Shown here: positions 1 through 6,857 of the stretch, one piece after another
How positions within the stretch are numbered: position 1 is the first letter of the stretch
Layout of the letters: each line of letters begins with the position of its first letter
Assembly (NCBI GenBank): GCA_002414865.1
Contig: DIAQ01000050.1
Span: forward strand, 1-9,429
Length of the DNA: 9,429 bases
DNA from: a candidate division Hyd24-12 bacterium UBA5074
Lineage (GTDB): Bacteria; Fermentibacterota; Fermentibacteria; Fermentibacterales; Fermentibacteraceae
Direction of reading: 5' to 3'
Notes under the pieces: generated by a model
Seen by the model: the letters and a program-made list of their open reading frames with translations, nothing else
Databases searched by the model: none
What the model was told of the DNA's origin: nothing
Position numbers and translations under genes: made by a program

Positions 1-920
1 GCCATGGCCAGCATGCCGGTGGTGTCGGACTGGGCGATAGCCTGGATCGTGCCTTCACCCGCGCGCTGCTCGAGATACATCAGCCACAGGAAGCTCTGGC
101 CCAGGTTCTGGGCGTAGTCGAGCTGATAGTCGCCGGTGGCCCAGTACGAGAGGTCGCCGTACGGCGCTTTCTCGAACTCGAGCAGGTGCTTCTTGAGGCC
201 GAGGTTGCCCGGAGGAGGAGTGGAGGCGATCCCGAAGCAGTCGTAGATCGCCACCTGGCCGAGGGCCCTGTAGTTGAGAGGATCCTCGTCGGGCCTGTTG
301 GACAGCCTCGCCAGCATGCCGAGGCCGTTGGCCGTGTTGAACTGGCGCAGCGGCCTGGAGACCGCGGGGGCCGTGTAGTAGGAGTGCACGTTGTGATAGA
401 TGATGTCGTGCTGGTTCAGCCCGCCATCGGGTATCAGGTCGCGCGGGTCGACATACACGAGGAGTGTGCGCTTGGGCGCATTGCTGTCCTCGTACTTGTC
501 GGGGATGGAGGCGAACAGGATGTAGATCCGGGGATCGCCGTCGGTGTCCGCCGGGGTGACGAGGGCCTGGGTGACGGTGTCATAGACGCTGTACTCGCCG
601 CCGCCCCCCTCGAAATTGACGGTGAGGCTGTCGATCTCTGCCTGGTTCACCCAGTTGCCCCAGATAAGCGTACCCTCCGAGGCGTCGTAGGAAATGGAGC
701 AGGTGTCCTGGACCATCCAGTAGGCATGGTCGGTCACCGCCACGCAGGTGAACTGATGCGACTCCTCGGCCTCCGGGAATTCGGAGAGGTCCGGGACTGT
801 GAAGAACATCGTGTCTCCGACGTCCAGGGCCGCTGCAGTCCCGACTCCGAGGGCCGGCAACAGGAACACCGCCAGAGTGGACAGGAGGCCTGCCCGGCGG
901 GATCCCGTCATAGCTCTCAT
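1..920 (-). CDS. Secreted M30-metallopeptidase-like protein lacking the HExxH zinc motif (3' end cut by the window)
   Basis: The frame is open from ATG at 920 to the left edge, giving 306 residues with no stop; the C-terminus lies outside the window. A strong GAGGAGG site sits 6 nt upstream of the ATG. Residues 1-31 look like a signal peptide (arginines, then a hydrophobic stretch ending in AAA), so the protein should be exported. Several blocks recall the secreted M30 (hyicolysin-like) peptidases of candidate phyla: DTDGDPRIYILF (125-136), LNQHDIIYHN (168-177), and a late GQSFLWLMYLEQRAG block (274-288). Where those enzymes carry AHEFQH, this protein reads A-N-G-L-G-M (197-202), and the expected NEG downstream reads NYRA. 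The zinc ligands and catalytic Glu therefore seem absent, suggesting a non-catalytic binding or structural role. Existence of the gene is secure. The family assignment is from memory of conserved motifs and is moderate. Confidence 0.72.
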   Translation of the reverse strand, partial: MRAMTGSRRAGLLSTLAVFLLPALGVGTAAALDVGDTMFFTVPDLSEFPEAEESHQFTCVAVTDHAYWMVQDTCSISYDASEGTLIWGNWVNQAEIDSLTVNFEGGGGEYSVYDTVTQALVTPADTDGDPRIYILFASIPDKYEDSNAPKRTLLVYVDPRDLIPDGGLNQHDIIYHNVHSYYTAPAVSRPLRQFNTANGLGMLARLSNRPDEDPLNYRALGQVAIYDCFGIASTPPPGNLGLKKHLLEFEKAPYGDLSYWATGDYQLDYAQNLGQSFLWLMYLEQRAGEGTIQAIAQSDTTGMLAM

Positions 921-941
921 ACTCAACCTCCTCAGGATCGA

Positions 942-963
942 CGGCAACGGTCGCCCGCTGCCG
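942..963 (-). other. Intergenic RNA hairpin with GNRA tetraloop
   Basis: In the minus-strand transcript CGGCAGCGG and CCGUUGCCG form a 9-bp stem (one G-U pair) closed by a GCGA loop, a GNRA-type tetraloop. It lies in the 68-bp gap between the second GWxTD gene and the peptidase-like gene, a short distance upstream of the latter's GAGGAGG ribosome binding site. No U-tract follows, so a classical intrinsic terminator is unlikely. An mRNA-stabilising, processing or attenuating element is possible. Confidence 0.5.
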
Positions 964-988
964 GAATTCGATACCACGCCGCCTCTCT

Positions 989-2338
989 TCAGTGCTGCGT
1001 GGCCGTGCGACATCCGCCAATTCCTTCGTCGTCCACCGTGGATGTGGTGGTGCGCACCGGCTGGAGCATCTGCTGCCAGTTCGGATAGCTCACCTCACCC
1101 TCCAGGGTGGAGTAGATCTGAAGGTAGTTCCCGCTCCCGTCCCGGTCCACGAATACGAAGGTGTCGTCCCCCGGCTCGTAGTAATACCAGACCTCGTAGG
1201 GGAAGCCCTCGACCTGGAACGGGGTCCTCTCGATTTCATCCGGCTGGCCGTAGGTGATGAACACCCTCCCCCGGTCCGTCCGCCATCCCTCCCTGAAGGC
1301 AGTGGCGAACTGGGCGCTGCCAAGGCAGTTTCTCTCGAACTCTTCCCTTCCCCCGGGCCGCGACTCCCAGTAGGAGTCGTAGTATCTGGCCCTCGCCTCG
1401 TCGTCCGTCAGATCGTCATAGAGATCCTGCTCCTCGGACGTGAGGAGCAACCTGAGCTGGGCGAGGAACCGCTCCCGCCCGTCGCCTCCGACCGGGAACA
1501 GCGGAATGGACGCCGTCTCCTCCGCCCGCGCTATCATGATCGGCTTCCTGATCGTCAGGGTGTCGGTTCCCGTGGCGATCGAGAAGTCGAGATAGTGGAG
1601 GCCGGAGGTCCGCGCCGCACCGAGGTCCAGGCTGTCGAGGACGCCGGCGGCTTCCATGCCTTCCGGTATCTCGACTGCTCCCCAGGGCCTGGCGAAGAGC
1701 ACCTCGTCCTGCGCCGAGACCAGCCGGCTCTGACGGGAAACCGTTCCCCCGCCATGGCCATAGATCTCCACGTACAGGTACGCCGTGCTCTCACCAGGGA
1801 GATCGAAGCGCCCGTCCGCGGCGGGGAAGACGATGAGCCCGCCCTTGCGGAGCGGGTTCTCGGACTCTTCCTGGGCCGGGATGACCGCGTTGGCGACCTC
1901 CAGATCGCTCAGACCCACAGGGATGGCCAGCTCGAGAGCCCTCTCGACCGCTCCGATGCGGCCGTTCGCCAGGTCGGTCACCGTCACGCACACCGTATGG
2001 TTGCCGGTCGAAGCCAGCAACATGGCGCCGTTGACGATGGATCTTCCCTCGGTGGCTTCCACCCTGGAGACCCACTGTCGCACGGCAAGCGTGTCGGCGG
2101 CGGGGCCCAGGAGGACGACATCCGTCTCGAACTCCACGAAGCCCTGGTCATCCCGTGAGAACTGGTCGATCGGCACGCTCTGGTAGACCTCGACGAGAAC
2201 GGAATCACCCGCACCCAGCCGGAACACGGCCGTGTCGATGCTGAATCCGATATCGCCGCTGCTGACCGAGGCGAGGCCTGACGCCATCGCCATTGCCGGG
2301 GCGGCAACGAGCAGCGTGGCTGCAAGCCTAATGCTCAT
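989..2338 (-). CDS. GWxTD domain-containing secreted protein (canonical copy)
   Basis: The 449-residue protein starts at ATG 2338 with an AGGAGG motif about 4 nt upstream. Residues 1-20 form a typical signal peptide (Arg, hydrophobic run, AMAMAS), so it should be periplasmic or surface-exposed. The middle (about 30-270) is beta-rich with repeated 'levy' type strands such as DSVLVEVYQSVP (45-56). The C-terminal part is a clear GWxTD domain: helical lead-in with YYDSYWESRPGG (319-330), the signature GWRTDRGRVF (351-360), then YGQPDEIE, YEVWYYYEPG and FVFVDRDGSGNY (to about 405). The domain's biochemical function is not known; it is common in FCB and candidate-phylum genomes. The last 40 residues are a low-complexity tail. 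Its start overlaps the stop of the upstream GWxTD gene by 11 bp, so the two are probably translationally coupled and may act as a pair. Confidence 0.9.
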   Translation of the reverse strand: MSIRLAATLLVAAPAMAMASGLASVSSGDIGFSIDTAVFRLGAGDSVLVEVYQSVPIDQFSRDDQGFVEFETDVVLLGPAADTLAVRQWVSRVEATEGRSIVNGAMLLASTGNHTVCVTVTDLANGRIGAVERALELAIPVGLSDLEVANAVIPAQEESENPLRKGGLIVFPAADGRFDLPGESTAYLYVEIYGHGGGTVSRQSRLVSAQDEVLFARPWGAVEIPEGMEAAGVLDSLDLGAARTSGLHYLDFSIATGTDTLTIRKPIMIARAEETASIPLFPVGGDGRERFLAQLRLLLTSEEQDLYDDLTDDEARARYYDSYWESRPGGREEFERNCLGSAQFATAFREGWRTDRGRVFITYGQPDEIERTPFQVEGFPYEVWYYYEPGDDTFVFVDRDGSGNYLQIYSTLEGEVSYPNWQQMLQPVRTTTSTVDDEGIGGCRTATQH

Positions 2339-3464
2339 GCGCCCTCCTCACATCGTCCCATGAGGTCGTCATCTCGTACATGCCGTAGCCGTCGTCGTCG
2401 ACGAAGACAACGGTGAGTGACGGCGAGAAGTAGGTCCAGATCTGATAAGGTATCGACCCGAGCTCGAAAGGCATGTCCTCCACGATGTCGGGCTCTCCCA
2501 GAAGCGCATAGACCCGCCCCATGTCGGTGGCGATGCCCTGAACCACCCCCGCCACGGTGAATCTGTCCATGATCAGATCCAGCCTCGCAAGGTAGGACTG
2601 CATGTACTCGTTCGTCTCCGTGAGGGGGTTCGGGTCGCGCTCCTGCCAGAACTCGGACATCGCGGCAAATCTCTCGCTCTCGCTTCCTGCCTCGTCCAGG
2701 GCGTGCAGCTCGGAGGATGTGGCTATGGGCCTGATCAACATCCTCGTGACACCGGCGTCACGACCCCAGACATCCCAGTCGGACCTGACGTCCAGGCTGG
2801 AACCGGAAGCCGCCACGACAGCGTCCCCGAGAACGGCCGCGGCGAGCAGCTCGTAGCTGCCCGGCTCGAGGCCGCCCAGCGCTATGTCGGCGCTGTAGAG
2901 ACCGTTCCCGTCGCCCGTCATCCACCCCTCGGATGCCACCACTCCGCTTTCACTGCGAAGGAGGTATGCAACTTCGATGCTGTCCGGATCGGTGTCGGCC
3001 AGCGTAGGCGGGAAAACCTGCCATCTGGCCGCCACCCTTCCGGAGATCCTGTTCGAAGGGCCGTCATCGAGAGACAACCCTCCTGCCGACCATGAATCGG
3101 GATTGAGCTGCGGGACCTCCACCGTGGATTCCGAGGTCCGCCTCCTGCCCGATTCAAGATCGCGGAGCACCACGATCAGCCTGTGGCTGCCCGGCTCGAT
3201 GCCGGACAGTTCGAGGATCGAGTCGAAGGGAAGACTGCCCTTGTCCAGAGTGCCCCCGGCGCGCGAGTAGGCTCCGTCGTCCAGCGACGCGAGGATCTCG
3301 TAGGAGGCCGATTCGCGCCCGTCCTCTCGCACGAAGACGAAGTCATCCTCCTCGATGTGTGCGGTCACGAGAACCGTGCCGCCGTATTCGGGCCCCGCCG
3401 GAGTCACGCTCCAGGAGGTCGAGAACCCGATCATCGCGCTGAGGATCAAAGCCTGAGGCACCAT
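2328..3464 (-). CDS. GWxTD domain-like protein (variant copy, GIATD)
   Basis: The 378-residue protein starts at ATG 3464. An in-frame TGA lies immediately before this ATG, so the start cannot be further upstream; GAGGGAG is 4 nt away. Residues 1-19 are hydrophobic and probably direct export, although the usual positive charge near the N-terminus is missing. Two beta-rich regions follow (about 28-118 and 140-226), each containing an 'LSGIEPGSHRL' / 'LGGLEPGSYEL' type turn (86-96 and 196-206) that suggests duplicated Ig-like modules. The C-terminal part (about 268-368) aligns by eye with the GWxTD domain of the next gene: EFWQERDPNP, then GIATDMGRVYALLGEPDIVE (310-329), IPYQIWTY and VVFVDDDGYGMYEM. 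The signature Trp is replaced by Ile. It lies 54 bp after the barrel gene and overlaps the next gene by 11 bp. Function unknown. Confidence 0.85.
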   Translation of the reverse strand: MVPQALILSAMIGFSTSWSVTPAGPEYGGTVLVTAHIEEDDFVFVREDGRESASYEILASLDDGAYSRAGGTLDKGSLPFDSILELSGIEPGSHRLIVVLRDLESGRRRTSESTVEVPQLNPDSWSAGGLSLDDGPSNRISGRVAARWQVFPPTLADTDPDSIEVAYLLRSESGVVASEGWMTGDGNGLYSADIALGGLEPGSYELLAAAVLGDAVVAASGSSLDVRSDWDVWGRDAGVTRMLIRPIATSSELHALDEAGSESERFAAMSEFWQERDPNPLTETNEYMQSYLARLDLIMDRFTVAGVVQGIATDMGRVYALLGEPDIVEDMPFELGSIPYQIWTYFSPSLTVVFVDDDGYGMYEMTTSWDDVRRAHEH

Positions 3465-3468
3465 TCAG

Positions 3469-3484
3469 CTCCCTCGACCGAGGG
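3469..3484 (-). promoter_or_regulatory. Ribosome binding site inside a possible hairpin, ahead of the first GWxTD gene
   Basis: The minus-strand RNA reads CCCUCGGUCGAGGGAGCUGA just before the start codon. The Shine-Dalgarno GAGGGAG (3469-3475) partly forms the 3' arm of a small CCCUC/GAGGG stem whose 5' arm (3480-3484) overlaps the outer pairs of the larger hairpin upstream. Folding of one would disfavour part of the other. The sequence is seen directly; a regulatory effect is inference. Confidence 0.35.
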
Positions 3485-3505
3485 GAGGGGGACATCCCCC
3501 TCCCT
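3482..3505 (-). other. Strong GC-rich intergenic hairpin
   Basis: GGGAGGGGG and CCCCCTCCC form a perfect 9-bp stem, extended by one G-U pair, around a 4-nt loop. It lies between the stop of the PorV-type gene (3519) and the start of the first GWxTD gene (3464). No U-run follows on the minus strand, so it does not look like a standard intrinsic terminator. A position right after the barrel gene would suit protection of the upstream mRNA from 3' decay, or partial attenuation of the downstream genes. Confidence 0.6.
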
Positions 3506-3518
3506 CCGGGTTCGTTCT

Positions 3519-4499
3519 CTAGAAGGCGTAGCCTAGGCTAGCCCTGTGGACCATCTCCAGCCTGTTGAAATCACTGTACGCGTAGTCGAGGCTGAGAGTG
3601 TTGCCCCCGATGGGAATCCGGAATCCGGCGCCCGCCGTGAGGCCCTCTTCGTCGGTGTTCACGCGGTAGCCGCCGCGGATGGCGACGAGGCCGTTGAACC
3701 AGTACTCGGCTCCGATGCCGATCTGCTCGACGTTGTCATTGGGATGGATGCCGTCTACCTCGACGGTGAGGAAGTGCGGCCCGCGGTCGATGACGTCCAT
3801 GGCCACGCCGATCTTGAACGTCATGGGAAGCGAATAGGCCATGTACGGCTTCAGCGAATCGGATCCGCTGAACCAGGTGGAATATTCGCCATCGGGAGTG
3901 AGCTCTCCGCCGAAGTGCTGGATCGCCATTCCGATCCTGAGCGTGCGGAAACCCGTGTTGTACAGGGTTCCGAGGTCGACCGAGACGCCCTGGGCAGCAA
4001 CATCGTCCCACTCTTCACGGACGTACTTCAGGGTCACGCCTGTGCTGAAGCGGTCGGTCAGCATGCGGGCGAAGGTCAGCCCTGCAACCATGTCGCTGCA
4101 GGTGAAGGTCTCGCCGGTGCCTTCCGGGTGCTCGACAGTCGTCACGTCCATGTCGCCCGAGTTCAGCAGGCCGAACTGCAGGGCGAATGTGCCGATACCG
4201 GGGAATTCGCGAGTGGCGACACCCGCCTCGTAGCGGACATCCTCGAACCACTCCGTGTGAGTGAGCTGGACCTGCGTGCCGGGCACTCGCACCAGGCACG
4301 CGGGGTTCCACCATGCCGCGCTGGGATCGTCGGCGGTGGCTATGAAAGCCCCGCCCATCGCAGCGCCGCGGGTGCCCAGACCTATCTTCAGGAACTGGGC
4401 TCCAGCCGTTCCCACCTTGGCGAAGCCGGCTTCGGACACAGCCGGGAAGAGCAGGAGGACGGCAGCCGCGACGGTCAGGATTCTACCAGTCAGTTTCAT
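3519..4499 (-). CDS. PorV/PorQ family outer-membrane beta-barrel protein
   Basis: The 326-residue protein starts at ATG 4499, with GGGAGGAGGAG just upstream. Residues 1-24 form a signal peptide (MKLTGR, hydrophobic core, VSEA). The mature N-terminus carries the family hallmark: GFAKVGTAGAQFLKIGLGTR, then AAMGGAF.A.ADDPSAAWWNPA (46-67). In this family that segment follows signal cleavage, leads into the barrel, and includes the conserved 'NPA' turn. The rest alternates short strands and glycine-rich turns (for example FALQFGLLNSGDMDV and GAEYWFNGLVAIRGGYRVN) and ends in Phe (ASLGYAF), as expected of a barrel inserted by the BAM machinery. In type IX secretion PorV shuttles cargo at the outer membrane, but many lineages have PorV/PorQ-like proteins without proven secretion roles. 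It sits 18 bp after a protein with a sorting-type C-terminus, which fits a cargo/barrel pairing. Family call firm; exact role inferred. Confidence 0.88.
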   Translation of the reverse strand: MKLTGRILTVAAAVLLLFPAVSEAGFAKVGTAGAQFLKIGLGTRGAAMGGAFIATADDPSAAWWNPACLVRVPGTQVQLTHTEWFEDVRYEAGVATREFPGIGTFALQFGLLNSGDMDVTTVEHPEGTGETFTCSDMVAGLTFARMLTDRFSTGVTLKYVREEWDDVAAQGVSVDLGTLYNTGFRTLRIGMAIQHFGGELTPDGEYSTWFSGSDSLKPYMAYSLPMTFKIGVAMDVIDRGPHFLTVEVDGIHPNDNVEQIGIGAEYWFNGLVAIRGGYRVNTDEEGLTAGAGFRIPIGGNTLSLDYAYSDFNRLEMVHRASLGYAF

Positions 4500-4517
4500 T
4501 GGCTCCTCCTCCCTGTT

Positions 4518-6746
4518 CTACTTGATGACGGCGAATTTGCCGATCAGGGAGTCGTCCTCGGTCTCGATCCTGTAGAAGTAGAGCCCCGACACGATTTCCT
4601 GATCATTACGGCTGATGAGATCCCAGTACTCCGTGCCCTCGTCTCCCGTCCATCCGCGGTGCTCGAGGGTGATCACGTGGTCTCCGCCCAGCGTGTAGAT
4701 GTAGATGTCGCACATCGCCGGCAGGTTGATGAACGCGATCTTGTCGAAGTAGGTCTGCTCCCACTCCGCTGATCCGCGGTAGGGATTGGGCACCACGGCG
4801 ACCTGGTTCTTCCAGTCGGCGCTGGCGTCCCAGGACGGGATCACCGCGACCGGGGAACCCTGGATGGTCTGCTTGTAGTTGGATTTCGTGCTCTCGACAC
4901 CGGTCTCGGCATCATATGCGCAGACGACGTAGTAGTAGGGGAAGCCGTTGGTCACGTCGCCGTCGTCATACGAATAGGTGCCGCCGCCCGGGATGTCGGC
5001 CACGAGCTGCCAGTTGGTGGTCTCGTATGTGGCGCGGTAGATCCTGTAGCCTCCGAACGGATCGTAGACTTCGGAGTTGGCGCCCCATTCGAGGTGGACA
5101 TTGTGGTCCTGCGCCTCGTAGAAGAGGATGGGCGAGGGCGGGAGCTGGGGGACGCCCCAGCCGCCATCGCGGTAGTAGGCGTCGAGCAGGACATCGGAAG
5201 CCTGCCTGAGGCCGTCGAGCCCGCGGGAGACGACCCATGCCCCTATTACATGGAGGCTGTCTCCGTCAGCGAGATTGACAGGGGGCATGGTGATGAGGAA
5301 CCTGTAGTCGAACACGGGGTAACCCTGCGCGAACGGGATGTCGTCCACGATCGGCCACGGTCCCGGGTTGGTGCACTCGAACGCCTCCGGGGCGTTGGGA
5401 TTGCCCACCCAGCCGGCCAGGTAGGCCGGAGCGCTCGTGCGGCCGCTCAGATCGGGGTTCGCGCCCCACATGAAGTCGTACTTCTCGGCATCGGTACCCG
5501 GATCGCTCGACCAGTTCCACCAGGAGTGGGACAGCGGGATCGGGATGCCGTTGACATCTCCCGGCCTCTCGATGGTCCCGTCGGCCTTCCTGATCCAGAA
5601 GTCGAGCATGCGCCAGCCGATGAAGCCGTTGCAGATGGGGACATTGTCGTACTCGCCCGAGTCGTCGTTCGAGGAACTCGTGCCGTCGCTGTCCCACATG
5701 TAGCTCATGTTGCGGGGCACCACGAGATAGGTGGTGTCGTTGGCCGAGACGGAGAACCAGGACGGGGGCATGCCCGTGGAGAACAGGATCATGCCCGTGC
5801 TGGGCTCGGTGGTGAACAGGGTGTCCCCGCCGAAGACCCTGGCCAGGATGGTGTAGTGATCGCTGATGCCGTTGCCGTCCACGTCGGCGTCGACGATGCC
5901 GTCACTGCCGAGGTAGTTGTAGTAGTAGTAGATGTTGTCGTCTTCGTCCTCGTAGGTGGCATCGGGGTTCTGCTGGTAGGTGAAGAAGTCGGCCTGGCTG
6001 GCCGGAGTGCCGTCGTCGAACAGGTACTCGAAGGTCGCGGCCGGATCGTTGCTCCAGATCGCGTGACCGTCGTAGTACACCATGTCGTCGAGGTTGCACT
6101 CGGTCACATCGCCGTCGGCGATGTCGCAGTCTCCGCGAGTGGCGCAGACGAAGGCGTCCAGAGGCACGCCGGGATTGCCGTGCGCGCTCTGGTGGGTGAT
6201 CACCAGATTGTTGACGATGAACTCATTGTATCCCGGGGTTCCCCAGGAATAGTTCTCCTCGTAGACCAGCATGCCGTAGGGATCGGTGTTGTAGCTGGGC
6301 AGCCAGTCGTCATAGCCGTAGTGGGTCTCCTCGAGAGCGGTGGGTCCCGGGCTCAGCTTCTCGAGGGGGAAGCCTTCACTGGCGTAGAGCTCCCAGTTGC
6401 CGTAATCGCTGCAGCTCGACCACTTGGCGGCGGAGTCGCCCCAGATGGTCACGGGGCCGTAGCAGGCGGACCAGTAGTCGCCGCCCCAGAGGTAGCTGTT
6501 GTCAGCGCCTCCCGGCCATTCGCACGAGGGGTACACCAGCCAAGGGTCGCCGTACATTCCCAGGTTCAGGAATGCACTCCAAGTATTGCCCAGGTTGTGG
6601 AGAGTCCACACCAGAGGCGGCCTGGCATCGGTACTCTCGGGCGTCGGCACTTCGCGCAGCTCTGCTGCCGCAGCGTTGCCGGCGAGGATCGCCAGCGCGA
6701 TTGCGGTGACCAGAAGGAGCCCGCGTCTGTAACTGGAGTTCCTCAT
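4518..6746 (-). CDS. Large secreted surface protein with fibronectin III-like and C-terminal sorting-type domain
   Basis: I place the start at ATG 6746 (742 residues). From here the protein opens with a clear signal peptide (MRNSSYRRG, hydrophobic run, GNAAAA, cut near residue 28) behind good ribosome binding sites. The frame stays open upstream to a TTG at 6851, but that extension would bury the signal peptide. Residues about 30-535 are Trp-, Tyr-, Asp- and Gly-rich with no enzyme motif I recognise; the NLGNT...EWPGGADNSYLWGGDYWSA region recalls large cell-surface proteins of candidate phyla. A DVDGNGISD loop (288-296) has calcium-binding spacing. Residues about 536-635 look like a fibronectin III domain (FGGYRIYRA, YYYVVCAYD). 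Residues 649-742 form a T9SS type A or FlgD-like C-terminal domain: VVPNPYRGS, IYIYTLGG, SGLYFYRIE, KFAVIK. Export to the cell surface is likely; its substrate or ligand is unknown. Confidence 0.85.
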   Translation of the reverse strand: MRNSSYRRGLLLVTAIALAILAGNAAAAELREVPTPESTDARPPLVWTLHNLGNTWSAFLNLGMYGDPWLVYPSCEWPGGADNSYLWGGDYWSACYGPVTIWGDSAAKWSSCSDYGNWELYASEGFPLEKLSPGPTALEETHYGYDDWLPSYNTDPYGMLVYEENYSWGTPGYNEFIVNNLVITHQSAHGNPGVPLDAFVCATRGDCDIADGDVTECNLDDMVYYDGHAIWSNDPAATFEYLFDDGTPASQADFFTYQQNPDATYEDEDDNIYYYYNYLGSDGIVDADVDGNGISDHYTILARVFGGDTLFTTEPSTGMILFSTGMPPSWFSVSANDTTYLVVPRNMSYMWDSDGTSSSNDDSGEYDNVPICNGFIGWRMLDFWIRKADGTIERPGDVNGIPIPLSHSWWNWSSDPGTDAEKYDFMWGANPDLSGRTSAPAYLAGWVGNPNAPEAFECTNPGPWPIVDDIPFAQGYPVFDYRFLITMPPVNLADGDSLHVIGAWVVSRGLDGLRQASDVLLDAYYRDGGWGVPQLPPSPILFYEAQDHNVHLEWGANSEVYDPFGGYRIYRATYETTNWQLVADIPGGGTYSYDDGDVTNGFPYYYVVCAYDAETGVESTKSNYKQTIQGSPVAVIPSWDASADWKNQVAVVPNPYRGSAEWEQTYFDKIAFINLPAMCDIYIYTLGGDHVITLEHRGWTGDEGTEYWDLISRNDQEIVSGLYFYRIETEDDSLIGKFAVIK
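5859..5885 (-). other. Calcium-binding-type loop (DxDxNGxxD) within the surface protein
   Basis: The codons spell DVDGNGISD, residues 288-296 of the protein starting at 6746. This matches the Asp spacing of EF-hand/dockerin or thrombospondin type 3 calcium loops. Only one such loop is seen and no second paired loop was found nearby, so it may simply stabilise the fold. It lies in an otherwise unassigned part of the protein. Confidence 0.4.
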
Positions 6747-6762
6747 ACCCTCCTTCACCTCC
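6747..6762 (-). promoter_or_regulatory. Double ribosome binding site deciding the surface-protein start
   Basis: The minus strand reads GGAGGTGAAGGAGGGT directly before ATG 6746. GGAGGTGA ends 8 nt before the start, a good spacing, while the second AAGGAGG is only 2 nt away. These motifs, with the signal peptide that follows, favour ATG 6746 over the upstream TTG at 6851. Confidence 0.6.
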
Positions 6763-6782
6763 AATTCATCCCTGGCAGCTCC

Positions 6783-6816
6783 CGGAGGGAGCCCCCACTG
6801 CGTGAGGGCGCCTCCG
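6783..6816 (-). other. Imperfect intergenic hairpin between tonB and the surface-protein gene
   Basis: The arms CGGAGG..GCCC.CAC and GUG.GGGC..CCUCCG pair in three blocks (6, 4 and 3 bp) separated by a small internal loop and one mismatch, closed by a 3-nt loop. It lies within the 111-bp gap after the tonB stop. No U-tract follows, so termination is not certain. It separates the energy module from the surface module and may tune read-through or mRNA stability. Confidence 0.45.
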
Positions 6817-6819
6817 CGG

Positions 6820-6847
6820 ATTGTGCGAAACGAACCACACTCTTCAA
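6820..6847 (-). promoter_or_regulatory. Weak sigma70-like promoter candidate
   Basis: On the minus strand TTGAAG (6842-6847) and CACAAT (6820-6825) are separated by 16 nt, each matching the -35/-10 consensus at four of six positions. It lies in the only gap over 100 bp, a fitting place for a second promoter driving the surface-protein gene. The promoter consensus of this lineage is unknown and chance matches are common. Confidence 0.2.
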
Positions 6848-6857
6848 ACAACCCATA

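Noticed and set aside
186..1088. A 300-codon open frame on the plus strand at the left end
   Set aside because: It mirrors the peptidase-like gene and crosses its promoter-side gap and the end of the next gene. The minus frame from ATG 920 has a ribosome binding site, a signal peptide and family-like motifs.
992..2158. A 388-codon open frame on the plus strand
   Set aside because: It is the mirror of the GWxTD gene, whose protein has a signal peptide and clear family motifs.
3482..3505. Intrinsic terminator after the barrel gene
   Set aside because: The stem is strong enough, but no U-run follows on the transcribed strand, and the GWxTD gene begins within 20 bases; kept only as a hairpin.
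3546..4772. A 408-codon open frame on the plus strand
   Set aside because: It is antisense to the PorV/PorQ-type barrel and the end of the surface protein, with no recognisable motif; explained by codon bias on the coding strand.
6747..6851. TTG at 6851 as the start of the surface protein
   Set aside because: It would add 35 residues in front of a good signal peptide and lies across the intergenic hairpin. ATG 6746 has close Shine-Dalgarno motifs.
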